A stretch of 64,000 nt of DNA from Flavobacterium cupriresistens (GCF_020911925.1 NZ_CP087134.1:4464001-4528000), one strand, 5' to 3'; shown: positions 44,761 through 53,614, numbered from the stretch's first letter. A program made the numbers and translations. The notes: generated by a model not told the origin, from the sequence alone.

Positions 44761-44843
44761 TTTATTTTTAGGAAAGACTGCAATTACAGCCAACGGAACA
44801 AGGTAGATGATTTTAAACTAGTAAAGCCTTTATTTTCAAAATA

Positions 44844-44879
44844 AAAAAACCGATCGCCTTTAATTGGCAATCGGTTTTT
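44844..44879. terminator. Terminator-like hairpin
   Basis: AAAAACCGAT and ATCGGTTTTT pair, with an inner GCC/GGC. It is near the promoter side of the oxygenase gene, so it more likely ends a transcript from the left, or is an interspersed hairpin. Confidence 0.5.
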
Positions 44880-44959
44880 CTACAGAATTAACAGATTTTG
44901 AAATCTGTTAGGTTTGTTATTATTTTAAATTTAAATTTTACTGATATAACTTACGTATT

Positions 44960-44998
44960 AAACCCGACAGGTTTTAGAAACCTGTCGGGTTTGTTTTT
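44960..44998. terminator. AACCCGACAGG hairpin, second copy
   Basis: AAACCCGACAGGTTT and AAACCTGTCGGGTTT form a perfect stem around TAG, with T-run to the right. It is the same as the hairpin at 40090. A degenerate copy (CAGATTTTGAAATCTGTTAGG) lies at 44888-44912. Confidence 0.7.
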
Positions 44999-45007
44999 TT
45001 AAATTAT

Positions 45008-46471
45008 TTAAAATTTACTAATATAACTTCCGTATATATCTTTAAACTGATGTCCTTTTGCGAAGCGATCTTTGCTTAGTTTTCGATATTCTACCAATCC
45101 CCATAAAACAAATTCTTTTACAAAATACCTGTCTTTTTTATCCAATTGCGGATGGTATTTTTTTACCAAAGTCTCTAAAGGAGTTACTTCATCCAGTATA
45201 CCTTGATAGTCCGCATCTGAACAATCGTCCAACAGTTCAAATCCGCTCTCTGCAAAAAACCAATCAATAATATCGGAATATGGAGTTTTCTCATCCGGTT
45301 TTTCGAGTTTTTCAATCTTAGGGAAAAGTTGCGAAAACAAAGTACGAACGGCTAATCCGATCAAATTTTGAGCCACAGCGGCAGCTCCCTCCTGCTCTCC
45401 TTCGTAAACCAACTCTACTTTTCCGGTAATAGATGGAATGACTCCTATAAAATCTGATAAACGCAAGGTCGTTTTATCAACTCCTGCAATCAAAGCGCGA
45501 CGTTCTGCAGTACTGATTAAATTCTCAAATGCTGTGATACTCATTCTGGCACTTACACCACTTTTATTGTCAATGTATTCGCTATCACGCGCTTCAAAAC
45601 TTATTTGTTCCAAAATGTCTTTTGCCAGACTTGGTACATAGACAATTTCACTTTGATTTTCGTCTAATTTCGCTTCTTGCTCAGTAATTGTTCTCGCAAT
45701 TTCTACTGTTTCCGGATAATGCGTTAAAATCTGAGAACCGATTCTGTCTTTAAGCGGTGTAACAATACTTCCTCTATTGGTATAATCTTCCGGATTTGCG
45801 GTAAAAACAAACTGCATATCAAGCGGCATTCTTAACTTAAAACCTCTAATCTGAATATCTCCTTCCTGTAAAATATTAAACAAAGCCACCTGAATCCTGG
45901 CTTGTAAATCAGGCAATTCGTTAATTACAAAAATACAACGATTTGCTCTCGGAATCATTCCAAAATGAATCACACGGTCGTCCGCATAAGACAACTTTAA
46001 ATTGGCCGCTTTTATCGGATCAACATCACCTATTAAATCAGCAACAGTAACATCGGGAGTGGCCAGTTTTTCAAAAAAACGATCGCTTCTGTGCAACCAC
46101 GAAATTGGCGTGTCTTCTCCTTTCTCCAAAATAAGATTTTTTGCGAAACGGGAAATCGGATTTAAAGGATCGTCGTTTATTTCAGAACCGGAGACAAACG
46201 GAATGTATTCGTCTAACAATTCGATCATTTTACGCGCTAATCTGGTTTTAGCCTGACCACGAAGACCTAATAAATTAATATTATGACGGGACAAAATAGC
46301 GCGTTCCAACTCTGGAATTACGGTATTTTCAAAGCCATGAACGCCTTCAAAAACAGGTTGTCCTGATTTAATTTTCTCTCTAAGATTTTCTCTCAATTCG
46401 TCTTTGATCGATTTGGTTTTATATCCTGATGTTTTTAATTGACCTAATGTATTTATGTTTTCTATTTTCAT
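45008..46471 (-). CDS. MoxR-type AAA+ ATPase (magnesium chelatase-like)
   Basis: This 487-residue AAA+ protein has Walker A GLRGQAKTRLARKM (about 69-82), Walker B CIFVINELPDL (about 179) and sensor-1 FVFTANPEDYTN (about 221). It fits the MoxR/ChlI-like helicase-bound ATPases, larger than usual (MoxR is often about 330). It lies downstream of a VWA gene, the classical partner, which suggests a chaperone complex for metal insertion or protein maturation. Confidence 0.88.
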   Translation of the reverse strand: MKIENINTLGQLKTSGYKTKSIKDELRENLREKIKSGQPVFEGVHGFENTVIPELERAILSRHNINLLGLRGQAKTRLARKMIELLDEYIPFVSGSEINDDPLNPISRFAKNLILEKGEDTPISWLHRSDRFFEKLATPDVTVADLIGDVDPIKAANLKLSYADDRVIHFGMIPRANRCIFVINELPDLQARIQVALFNILQEGDIQIRGFKLRMPLDMQFVFTANPEDYTNRGSIVTPLKDRIGSQILTHYPETVEIARTITEQEAKLDENQSEIVYVPSLAKDILEQISFEARDSEYIDNKSGVSARMSITAFENLISTAERRALIAGVDKTTLRLSDFIGVIPSITGKVELVYEGEQEGAAAVAQNLIGLAVRTLFSQLFPKIEKLEKPDEKTPYSDIIDWFFAESGFELLDDCSDADYQGILDEVTPLETLVKKYHPQLDKKDRYFVKEFVLWGLVEYRKLSKDRFAKGHQFKDIYGSYISKF

Positions 46472-46487
46472 GTTAATTATTTAAAAT

Positions 46488-46530
46488 TTTGGTAGAGACG
46501 CACAGCAGTGCGTCTCTACGTGCGTCTCTA
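46488..46530. repeat. GTAGAGACGCAC hairpin in the VWA-ATPase gap
   Basis: GGTAGAGACGCAC and GTGCGTCTCTAC pair around AGCA, with a third partial copy GTGCGTCTCTACC. It fills most of the 56-base gap between the VWA and ATPase genes. This may be an interspersed repeat or an attenuator between the two genes. Confidence 0.75.
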
Positions 46531-47646
46531 CCTTACCCGTTTTTTCCTATTGGTTTCATAATCTTCAAAAATCATTTCCCCCAGACCTTTTAATCCGGTA
46601 TAAAATGCTTTACCCTGATTGGCTTCTGTGAAATGATTCACAAAACGTTGCAAATAGGGATCGTTTGCAATCATAAAGGTCGTAATCGGGATATGTAATT
46701 TTCTGGCTTGTTGTGCTTGTGTATAACATTTGTCTACGATATATTCGTCCAGACCGTTACTGTTCATATAATAGGAACCATCACGCTCGCGAACACAACT
46801 CGGTTTTCCGTCGGTAATCATGAAAATTTGTTTGTTGGTATTTCGTTTTCTTCGCAAAATATCCATCGCCAATTGCAAACCGGCAACGGTATTGGTATGG
46901 TAAGGACCAACTTGCAAATACGGTAAATCTTTGATTGGAATCGTCCAGGCGTCATTTCCAAAAACCAAGATATCGAGTGTATCCTTTGGGTATCGTGTTG
47001 TGATTAATTCAGCCAATGCCATGGCTACTTTTTTTGCCGGTGTAATGCGGTCTTCCCCATACAAAATCATACTGTGACTGATATCAATCATCAGAACGGT
47101 ACTCATTTGTGCTTTATATTGGGTTTCTTCGACCACCAAATCATTTTCGGTAAGCATAAAACTTTCCACACCATTATTGATCTGAGCATTTCTTAAACTT
47201 TCTGTCAGAGAAATACGTTCCAGGCCGTCTCCAAAACTAAATTCACGGAATTCGCCTGTATGTTCGTCACCGTTACCGGCGTATTTGGTTTTATGATTTC
47301 CGTTACCGGAACGCTTCAAATTACCGAAAATCTGATCCAAAGCTTGTTGCCTGATGGCTCGTTCTGTTTTTGCTGTTATTCCAAAACCAGAAGTACCGTC
47401 TTCTTTGGCTTCGTCTTTTATATAACCTTTCTTTTTCAGATCTTCAATAAAATCATCGATAGTGTAGTGTTCATCGGTGAGTTTGTATTCCTTATCCAAT
47501 TCGCGAAGCCAGTCTATAGCTTCATCAAAATCTCCTGAGGTATGAGTGATAAGCTCCTTGAAAATCCCGAAAAGCTTTTCAAACGGAGACTGAAATGGGG
47601 CTTCGTATGTCTTAAAGTAAAAACCTTTTTTAAATTCGTTTTTCAT
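46528..47646 (-). CDS. VWA domain protein, partner of the AAA+ ATPase
   Basis: This 372-residue protein has a C-terminal VWA fold with the MIDAS motif MIDISHSMILYGEDRIT (D-x-S-x-S, about 182-198) and the second site VFGNDAWTI and ITDGKPS (T/D residues). The N-terminal 150 residues are helical and charged. The arrangement with a MoxR-type ATPase just downstream (56 bases) is typical of MoxR/VWA systems. It ends with a basic tail KKRVR. Confidence 0.87.
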   Translation of the reverse strand: MKNEFKKGFYFKTYEAPFQSPFEKLFGIFKELITHTSGDFDEAIDWLRELDKEYKLTDEHYTIDDFIEDLKKKGYIKDEAKEDGTSGFGITAKTERAIRQQALDQIFGNLKRSGNGNHKTKYAGNGDEHTGEFREFSFGDGLERISLTESLRNAQINNGVESFMLTENDLVVEETQYKAQMSTVLMIDISHSMILYGEDRITPAKKVAMALAELITTRYPKDTLDILVFGNDAWTIPIKDLPYLQVGPYHTNTVAGLQLAMDILRRKRNTNKQIFMITDGKPSCVRERDGSYYMNSNGLDEYIVDKCYTQAQQARKLHIPITTFMIANDPYLQRFVNHFTEANQGKAFYTGLKGLGEMIFEDYETNRKKRVR

Positions 47647-47752
47647 AATTCTAAAATTACGGTTTTTTAGAATTATGAAAAACGAAACGCTTATTAATTT
47701 TTAGTTAAAAAAAACGCCGAAAATAGTCCGAAATTAGCTCCGAAATTGTATA

Positions 47753-48133
47753 TTATTCAAACTTTCCGTCGAAATAAAACCAGCTATTATTTTCGAATTT
47801 AAAAGTAGAAAATTCGTAATGCGTTTGGGGTTTACGCTCGTTGTCTAAAAAGTACGCTTTAAATTCGACTGTTGTCTCGGCAAAACTTATAATTTCTAAT
47901 TTTTGCCATTCATTAGCAGTCGCCCAATTCAGTATTTCGGCTTTTGAATAATACGGTCTTTCCGAAACATAAGTTGTTTCTAATAGATAATCGGCATTAT
48001 GAGTTGCGTAGGCCGAATATCTGGAACGCATTAGAGCCAGTGCGGTTGGTGCTTGCTGATTCTTGTCAAGATACAATCCACAACACTCATCAAACAACAA
48101 ACCGGTATCACAAAAGCATTTTTTACTCTCCAT
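47753..48133 (-). CDS. YchJ-like SEC-C domain protein
   Basis: This 126-residue protein opens MESKKCFCDTGLLFDECCGLYLDK, with Cys residues of an SEC-C zinc site, then PTALALMRSRYSAYATHNADYLLETTY, the YchJ hallmark, and ends ENNSWFYFDGKFE. An ATG six codons upstream gives more overlap with the preceding gene and is disfavoured. The start overlaps the stop of the 77-residue gene by 11 bases, so they are coupled. Confidence 0.87.
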   Translation of the reverse strand: MESKKCFCDTGLLFDECCGLYLDKNQQAPTALALMRSRYSAYATHNADYLLETTYVSERPYYSKAEILNWATANEWQKLEIISFAETTVEFKAYFLDNERKPQTHYEFSTFKFENNSWFYFDGKFE

Positions 48134-48356
48134 CAACCTGCTCTTCTCCATTGATTTTCACATGCAGTTGATTTAATAAAACCTGGTACCTGCTAATTTC
48201 TCTTAATTCTTCGTCTTCTTCTGCAAAATCAAGTAATTCGTCAAGAGTTTCGCTTACTTCCAGTAATTTATTATTGGCTTCCTTCTCTTGTTTGGCAGCG
48301 ATTAAATCAATTATCTCTTGTACACTTGTTTTTAAATCTTCGAATTTTGTATTCAT
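48123..48356 (-). CDS. Small acidic coiled-coil protein
   Basis: This 77-residue protein (MNTKFEDLKTSVQEIIDLIAAKQEKEANNKLLEVSETLDELLDFAEEDEELREISRYQVLLNQLHV) is strongly helical and acidic, and not recognised. It is the upstream partner of the YchJ-like gene, overlapping it by 11 bases. Confidence 0.7.
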   Translation of the reverse strand: MNTKFEDLKTSVQEIIDLIAAKQEKEANNKLLEVSETLDELLDFAEEDEELREISRYQVLLNQLHVKINGEEQVDGE

Positions 48357-48381
48357 ATTTTATGTTGTTTTTATTTTTTAG

Positions 48382-48518
48382 CCACGAATTTCACGAATTA
48401 TCACGAATTACTTTTGAAAAAACTTTTTAAAAATAGTCGCCATCAAAGTTCAGTTAATTAACCAATGTCTTCCAATATTGCGTATAAAATTAGTGACAAT
48501 TCGTGAAATTCGTGGCAA
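48382..48518. repeat. 137-bp inverted repeat GCCACGAATTTCACGAATT
   Basis: GCCACGAATTTCACGAATT and AATTCGTGAAATTCGTGGC are a perfect 19-bp pair at 48382 and 48500. The spacer has a second CACGAATT copy and no gene. Confidence 0.8.
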
Positions 48519-48523
48519 ACGTA

Positions 48524-48673
48524 CTATTCTTCAGTAGCCTTATCTTCGTTAAACTTTTTTATAATTTCTTTTAGCTTTTCTTTACGCGCAATTTCAGCCT
48601 GTTTCACTTTGTTTTGGGCTTTGTGCAATTTGTCATTGTGCTTTTTGATATTCCTTTCGTTGTTGCGTCCCAT
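48524..48673 (-). CDS. 49-residue basic peptide coupled to the upstream gene
   Basis: On the minus strand a 49-codon frame starts MGRNNERNIKKHNDKLHKAQ and ends KKFNEDKATEE; it is helical, rich in Lys, His and Asn. Its ATG overlaps the stop of the gene at 48673-49212 (TAATG), so the two are translationally coupled. Too short to be called by length. It is not recognised. Confidence 0.6.
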   Translation of the reverse strand: MGRNNERNIKKHNDKLHKAQNKVKQAEIARKEKLKEIIKKFNEDKATEE

Positions 48674-49212
48674 TATATTTCTCTTTTAATTTCTTCTAAT
48701 GTTTTTTCGGTAAAAATCAATTCTGTGATTATCTTCTCTCTCAAAACGTCTATATCTTCTTCAAAATGTTTGGCCCAAGAAGTCAATTGCTGCAGATTTC
48801 TAATTTGTTTGATCCGTTTTGTGGTTTCAAAACTAGTTCTTAAAACTGCTTCTTTGTCATACTCAGGATTGTTTTTATGCTGATAATTGACCGTATTCTG
48901 ATCAAAATCGGCCTGAATATAATACAATTTTTCTATTGCATTGTCAGGATGAAATTCGCTCCAGGCCGCAAAACCTATTTTTGTTTTTGACACTGTCTCC
49001 GGCTCCATTGCTACCAATCGCCATTTACTGTTAGCCAATCTTCCCCAATGATTCGAAATCCTGTACATTCCGTTTTCGGTATAATAATAAGTACTACCGG
49101 CTTTACTTTCGAACTGAATTTTTAAACCTGTAATCGCATCCGGTAAAACTTCCTGAAAGACACAAAATGTATTTTTAAAAGAATTAGGATGGGGTCTAAA
49201 GTTTTTTTGCAT
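48673..49212 (-). CDS. Conserved hypothetical protein
   Basis: This 179-residue protein is not recognised. It starts MQKNFRPHPNSFKNTFCVFQEVLPDAITGLKIQFESKAGSTYYYTENGMYRISNHWGRLANSKWRLV, a beta-rich domain with Trp-containing strands, then a helical acidic half ending KIITELIFTEKTLEEIKREI. A TTG start two codons upstream is possible. It is the first gene of a two-gene unit. Confidence 0.7.
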   Translation of the reverse strand: MQKNFRPHPNSFKNTFCVFQEVLPDAITGLKIQFESKAGSTYYYTENGMYRISNHWGRLANSKWRLVAMEPETVSKTKIGFAAWSEFHPDNAIEKLYYIQADFDQNTVNYQHKNNPEYDKEAVLRTSFETTKRIKQIRNLQQLTSWAKHFEEDIDVLREKIITELIFTEKTLEEIKREI

Positions 49213-49265
49213 ATGCAAATATACTCAGATTGTCCTGAACTCCCTAAACCAAACGATATATTGAT

Positions 49266-49273
49266 TAACTTTG
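49266..49273 (+). promoter_or_regulatory. -7 box for the gene at 49302
   Basis: TAACTTTG matches TAnnTTTG, 29 bases before the ATG. Confidence 0.5.
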
Positions 49274-49301
49274 CAACTTCAATTTAAAAACAAAGAAAGT
49301 T

Positions 49302-49553
49302 ATGTCTAAAGACTCACACGATAAAATGATGCAAAAAGGAGTTTATACCGGCGTTATAGAAAAAGATGAAAACAACAATTATTTTTGTGGAGCATATCTT
49401 TTAGATTACAAAATTGCCCACACTAATTTTACTGTTGGCGATATGATTACGATCAAATCGATTATCGAAAATCCAAGCGATATTAGCTACGATAAGTATC
49501 CAAAAAAATCTAAAAACTTCGATAAGGCGAATAACAAGCCGGAGAATAAGTAA
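49302..49553 (+). CDS. Small hypothetical protein
   Basis: This 83-residue protein (MSKDSHDKMMQKGVYTGVIEKDENNNYFCGAYLLDYKIAHTNFTVGDMITIKSI) has beta-strand character in the middle and a polar Lys/Asn-rich tail. It is not recognised. It is monocistronic with its own -7 box and is followed by a GACTGAGACTGAAAACTG simple inverted repeat. Confidence 0.65.
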   Translation: MSKDSHDKMMQKGVYTGVIEKDENNNYFCGAYLLDYKIAHTNFTVGDMITIKSIIENPSDISYDKYPKKSKNFDKANNKPENK

Positions 49554-49560
49554 AAAGAGT

Positions 49561-49650
49561 TTTCTGTCGCAGTTTTCAGTCGCAGTCGCTCCTTGCACGC
49601 CAACTCTCTTTGCGACTGAGACTGAAAACTGGGACTACGACTGCAAACCA
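49561..49650. repeat. Simple inverted GTCGCAGTTTTCAGTC repeat
   Basis: GCAGTTTTCAGTCGCAGTCG and GCGACTGAGACTGAAAACTG face each other around about 30 bases. Related ACTGAGACTGAG units occur at 26355-26402. No ORF. Confidence 0.65.
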
Positions 49651-49714
49651 AGTCCCGGAACTTTAAAAATTCTGAATATTTTTTCCTTGAAATCTAAAAA
49701 GTTAAAAAAAAGTG

Positions 49715-49722
49715 TACCTTTG
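49715..49722 (+). promoter_or_regulatory. -7 box of the KTSC gene
   Basis: TACCTTTG matches TAnnTTTG; a TTG lies 25 bases upstream, slightly beyond the usual 17-23. Confidence 0.5.
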
Positions 49723-49792
49723 CAAAAAAATTGTCGTTTTGAAGTATTAAATATTCATTTCAAACTAATAGACAAGAAGTTACCTTTTATTT

Positions 49793-50233
49793 ATGAAAAA
49801 AATAGTTGAATACCGTAAGTTATTAAATGTAGACAAAACTGCAGAATTAAAAGATCTTAAAACAATTTATCGTAATGCGATGAAAGAATCTCATCCTGAT
49901 AAATTTCAAGGTGATGATGCTGGTTTGAAAGCTGCAGAAGAGAAAAGTAAAGCGATCATTGAAGCTTATCACTTTTTGGTAAGTATTAATCCTGAAACGA
50001 TTAAAACTAATTTACCTGAATACACTGAAACAATTTCGACTTGTTCTATTACAGATTATAAATTTGTTGAAGGACGTTTAATTATTGATTTCTCTAACGG
50101 AAGTGTTTACGAATACATCAGTGTTCCTAAAGCTACTTATGTAAAAATGGTAAACGCAGATTCTCCTGGAAGATTTGCAAAAAGACACATTTTGAACTCT
50201 TTTACTTGGAGAAAGAAAACAAATCAAGAATAG
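49793..50233 (+). CDS. J-domain plus KTSC domain protein
   Basis: This 146-residue protein has an N-terminal J-domain-like helix bundle (about 1-65) with the HPD motif in NAMKESHPDKFQ and a C-terminal KTSC domain (about 80-140, YKFVEGRLIIDFSNGSVYEYISVPKATYVKMVNADSPGRFAKRHI). The KTSC fold is a small nucleic-acid-related domain. The combination suggests a chaperone-linked role. It ends with a terminator. Confidence 0.85.
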   Translation: MKKIVEYRKLLNVDKTAELKDLKTIYRNAMKESHPDKFQGDDAGLKAAEEKSKAIIEAYHFLVSINPETIKTNLPEYTETISTCSITDYKFVEGRLIIDFSNGSVYEYISVPKATYVKMVNADSPGRFAKRHILNSFTWRKKTNQE

Positions 50234-50256
50234 ATTTACACACAAACTATCTATAT

Positions 50257-50286
50257 AAGCATTCTGGCAACAGGATGCTTTTTTTA
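50257..50286 (+). terminator. Terminator after the KTSC gene
   Basis: AAGCATTCTG and CAGGATGCTT pair with a G-U around GCAA, followed by seven T residues. Confidence 0.8.
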
Positions 50287-50451
50287 TGTTTTTAAAATAA
50301 AAAATTGCGCTATTTACTTTGAAATAATAATAGCATTATAAGTTTCAGTGTCTTTTTCACAAACAAACAGCCTGACAACATGATATTTAACCCTAAAAAA
50401 ACTATAACAAAATTTTAGGCGACAAAATTCTTTATATTTTATATTTTTAGA

Positions 50452-50459
50452 TACTTTTG
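50452..50459 (+). promoter_or_regulatory. -7 box of the thioredoxin-like lipoprotein gene
   Basis: TACTTTTG matches TAnnTTTG, 35 bases before the ATG at 50494. Confidence 0.5.
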
Positions 50460-50493
50460 TTGCACAAATCAATTAACTAATTAATTTTTTATA

Positions 50494-51660
50494 ATGAAAA
50501 AAATACTTTTTTTACTAACTGCTTCTGTAGCGATAATTTCATGCAGCAAAGTTAAAGACGGAGAATACCTAATTACAGGAACCGCAAAAGGAATTGAAAA
50601 CGGAAAAACGATCATCCTACAAGGTCAAGACCCAGCAACAAAAATGACTGTCGCTCTAGACACTGTAAAAGTTGAAAACGGAAAATTCGAAATCAAAGGA
50701 AAAGTAACTGAACCGGCTTTTCATACTTTAATCCTTCAAGGAGCTAACAATCCAATCCCTTTTATCTTAGAAACAGGAGAGATTCTTGTTGCAGTTGATA
50801 AAGACAGCATCCACAAATCTAAAGTGTCAGGTACTTATAATAATGATGAGTATACTACATTTAATGCTGAACTTACTAAAACTCAAAAAAGATTAGCTGA
50901 TTTTCAGAAAAACAACACTCAGAAAATGCAAGCAGCTCAACAAGCTCAAGATACAGCAACTATCAACGGTTTGATGAAACAATACATGACTATTCAAACA
51001 GAAGTACAAGCAGATTCTAAAAAGAAATATGTTGCTTATGCTGAAGGTCACCCAAAATCTTACATCTCTGCTTTGATCATTCAAGGTATGTTAGGAGATC
51101 CATCAACTGATATCAAAAAAGCTGAAGCTTTATACAACTCTTTAGATGAGTCTTTAAAAAACACGATTCCTGGTAAAGAAATCAAAACAAAAATAGGTCA
51201 AGCAAAAATGCCTGCAGTTGGTGCTACAGCTCCTGCCGTTGGTAACGCTAAATGAAGATCTGATTTTTCTGCGCCTAATCCGGAAGGAAAAGTTATTTCG
51301 CTTAAACAGAGTTTAGGAAAAGTAACTATTGTAGACTTTTGGGCATCTTGGTGTGGGCCATGCAGAAAAGAAAATCCTAATGTTGTAGCTATTTACAAAG
51401 AACTACATTCAAAAGGATTAAATATTGTTGGTGTTTCTTTAGACAAAGAAGCCGGTGCATGGAAAGAAGCAATCGCAAAAGATGGCCTTACATGGACACA
51501 GGTTTCTAACTTAAAATACTGGGAAGAGCCAATCGCGAAACAATACAATGTGGAATCGATTCCAGCCACTTTTATACTTGATGCAACCGGTAAAGTAGTT
51601 GCTCAAGACTTAAGAGGTCCCGAATTAAGAGCAAAAATCTTAGAACTTTTGGCTAAATAA
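50494..51660 (+). pseudogene. TlpA/ResA-like lipoprotein gene with an in-frame TGA
   Basis: The N-terminal half (codons 1-253) is a lipoprotein (signal MKKILFLLTASVAIISCSK) with a DUF4369-like domain. Codon 254 is TGA (51253-51255). The same frame then continues without shift: DFSAPNPEGKVISLKQSLGK, then VDFWASWCGPCRKENPN with the CGPC redox site at about codons 287-290 (51352-51363), to a TAA at 51660. Homologues are about 380-390 residues in one chain. As written, translation stops before the thioredoxin domain. A downstream ATG overlapping the TGA gives only three codons. Confidence 0.75.
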
Positions 51661-51681
51661 CAGCCGTCGGAATACCTTAAA

Positions 51682-51709
51682 AAAATCTCCCTTAGTGGAG
51701 ATTTTTTTG
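51682..51709 (+). terminator. Terminator after the thioredoxin-like gene
   Basis: AAAATCTCC and GGAGATTTT pair around CTTAGT, followed by a T-run. Confidence 0.8.
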
Positions 51710-51738
51710 TTATGTGAGGGGTTTTCTTGGGGGTTTTG

Positions 51739-51832
51739 TTTCAGGTTTCACGTTTCAAGTTTCAGGTTTCAGGTTTCAAGTTTCAAGTTTCAAGTTTCAG
51801 GTTTCAGGTTTCAGGTTTCAGGTTTCAGGTTA
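51739..51832. repeat. TTTCAGG/TTTCAAG 7-bp tandem array
   Basis: About 13 units of TTTCARG occupy 51739-51832. Further microrepeats (about 52190-52250, GTCTCTTT) and a hairpin (CTCCAGCTAAAGCTGGAG, about 52155-52175) follow. The whole gap 51661-52440 has no gene. Confidence 0.85.
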
Positions 51833-52449
51833 AAACTGGGAGCGTCTTCTCTCAATTTACTTTGACTGATTAACCGTAAAAGCTACAAATTTTATCCAAA
51901 GAGTGTTGTTTTTAGCTCTTAGAGATACAAACTCTTTTTCTGTAGATTTCCACTAAGACTGTTCATTTTTGTTTCTTAGCGTGCGACTTAAACACTATTG
52001 TTCTCAAAGTACCTTAGTCTTTAATCGTAATCCTATAATAAGCTTTAAATATTGTGTGCTGTTGTTGCAAATCTTTATCATAAGAAGAATAACTAACCTC
52101 TCAGAAGCGAAAACATATAGTTTTGGCTAAAGCCTCTCTATATCCCTTTTTTTATCTCCAGCTAAAGCTGGAGGCTATTAAACAAAACCTTGCCGCTTTG
52201 CCGCTTTGTCTCTTTATCTCTTTGTCTCTTTGTCTCTTTATTACTTTCACACTTTTCATCAGAAAAAACAACTACTCAAACTAAAAAAGACACATCTTAA
52301 GAGCAAAAACTCTAGGGCTTTCTACTAAATGGCCTCAATATTCAGAACAAAGTAAAAAAAATCTTTGTTTGATACTTTTTTATTTTATTCAACACCAATG
52401 AGTTAAAAAAACTTCTTTAAAATAACTTAAAATTAAGTTCGGTTTTTGT

Positions 52450-52479
52450 TTGTAAACATAGAAAACGTTCCTATATTTG
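52450..52479 (+). promoter_or_regulatory. Full flavobacterial promoter of tRNA-Tyr
   Basis: TTG at 52450-52452 and TATATTTG at 52472-52479 with 19 bases between fit the consensus TTG-N17 to 23-TAnnTTTG, the best match in this window. It precedes the tRNA by 39 bases. Confidence 0.75.
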
Positions 52480-52518
52480 CAACCGCTTAGCACAACAAAG
52501 CGCAACAAAACAAGCTTC

Positions 52519-52599
52519 GGGGAGATACTCAAGCGGCCAACGAGGGCAGACTGTAAATCTGCTGTGTGAACTTCGCAGGTTCGAATCCTGCTCTCCCCA
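52519..52599 (+). tRNA. tRNA-Tyr (GTA)
   Basis: The 81-base sequence begins GGGGAGA, paired with TCTCCCC at the 3' end, has the long variable arm of a class II tRNA and anticodon GTA in CAGACTGTAAATCTG. The T-arm GCAGGTTCGAATCCTGC is canonical. A 3' CCA is not encoded. Confidence 0.95.
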
Positions 52600-52684
52600 C
52601 TAAAAAAGTCCTAATGAAAATTAGGACTTTTTTTTATTTCAAAGAGACTCAAAAATTGTGAGAAGATCTGAAAATTTAAGGATT
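52577..52684 (+). repeat. attL-like 108-bp repeat starting in tRNA-Tyr
   Basis: From AGGTTCGAATCC to AAGGATT this stretch recurs at 59075-59182 with few changes. It covers the tRNA 3' end, the terminator and about 50 bases beyond, so it resembles the left attachment site of a genomic island. Confidence 0.7.
52602..52634 (+). terminator. Terminator of tRNA-Tyr
   Basis: AAAGTCCTAAT and ATTAGGACTTT pair around GAAA and are followed by T residues. Confidence 0.85.
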
Positions 52685-52689
52685 AGAAA

Positions 52690-53029
52690 TGACTGAGCGC
52701 TCATTATCTATTTTTTCCGGTCAAAAGAAAGCCTACCGTATTGCCTAATTTATCTACCGCTATATATAAATAACATCAAATACCTTTTACTTTGATATAG
52801 GTCTTATCCAATCTACAACTCTACTCCAATCTACCTTTTCTCTTCTTCATATCTGCCTCAAGCAAAAGTCAAACTTTTAAATCCAATGCTGAATCGTGGC
52901 ATGATCTACAATCACTCCTTTAATCTTCATTATTTCTTCAACATCCCAATAACTAAGTGTAAATTTTAATTTGAAATATACTGACTGAAGAATTATGTAT
53001 TTTGGAAAATAATAACCTTTAGTATTCAT
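52690..53029 (-). pseudogene. Decayed IS6-family transposase remnant, N-terminal part
   Basis: On the minus strand a start MNTKGYYFPKYIILQSVYFK and then LSYWDVEEIMKIKGVIVDHATIQHWI match the intact start at 56790, but a TAA follows and the frame is lost soon after, with several later stops. The end near 52690 abuts the 108-bp repeat. A terminal GATGCGACAAAACC (53076-53089) resembles an IS6 inverted end. Confidence 0.75.
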
Positions 53030-53115
53030 TTTTTGATCGGTTTAAAATTCTAAAGATAAAAGTTATTCCAAGATGCGACAAAACCAAATTAGATCAATAA
53101 CAACCATTTTGGCCT

Positions 53116-53123
53116 TATTTTTG
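53116..53123 (+). promoter_or_regulatory. -7 box of the secreted protein gene
   Basis: TATTTTTG matches TAnnTTTG, 37 bases before the ATG at 53160. Confidence 0.45.
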
Positions 53124-53159
53124 CTTTTTATAAATTTTTAATACTAAAAAATAAAATTA

Positions 53160-53614
53160 TGAAAACTCTAAAATATCTTATGATCGGAATTTTGTTCCTT
53201 TCTTTTAGCAACTCACATGCGCAAGTATCCGTAAATGTAAACATTGGAACTCCTCCCGCATGGGGACCGGTTGGTTACGATAATGCTCGTTATTACTACC
53301 TGCCCGATCTTGAAGCATATTATGATGTAAGCTCCTCAAATTATGTATACATCAGTAACGGAAGATGGATCAGAAACAGATCATTACCTTCTGTTTATAG
53401 AAATTATGATTTATATAATGAATACAAAGTAGTATTGACTGACTATAGAGGAAATAGTCCTTATGATAATTTCAAAAACCATAAATCAAAATATGGGAAA
53501 GGATATAAAGGAAAACCTCAAAAAACAATCGGACAAAAACCGGGGAAAGGAAACAACAAAGACAAACATGATAATGGTAATCACGGAAATGGTCATGGAA
53601 ATGGCAAACATTAA
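53160..53614 (+). CDS. Small secreted protein, Gly/His/Asn-rich tail
   Basis: This protein of about 150 residues has a signal peptide (MKTLKYLMIGILFLSFSNSHAQ), a middle with AYYDVSSSNYVYISNGRWIRNRSLPSVYRN that resembles small aromatic surface proteins, and a basic low-complexity tail (KPGKGNNKDKHDNGNHGNGH). It is not recognised. It stands alone in the island and ends in a strong terminator. Confidence 0.7.

Noticed and set aside
51253..51255. Selenocysteine at the in-frame TGA
   Set aside because: The TGA is not at the redox CGPC site, no SECIS-type hairpin was apparent just downstream, and homologues have ordinary residues there.
51739..51832. A possible CRISPR-like array of short repeats
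   Set aside because: The units are 7-base tandem repeats without spacers and no cas genes lie nearby.
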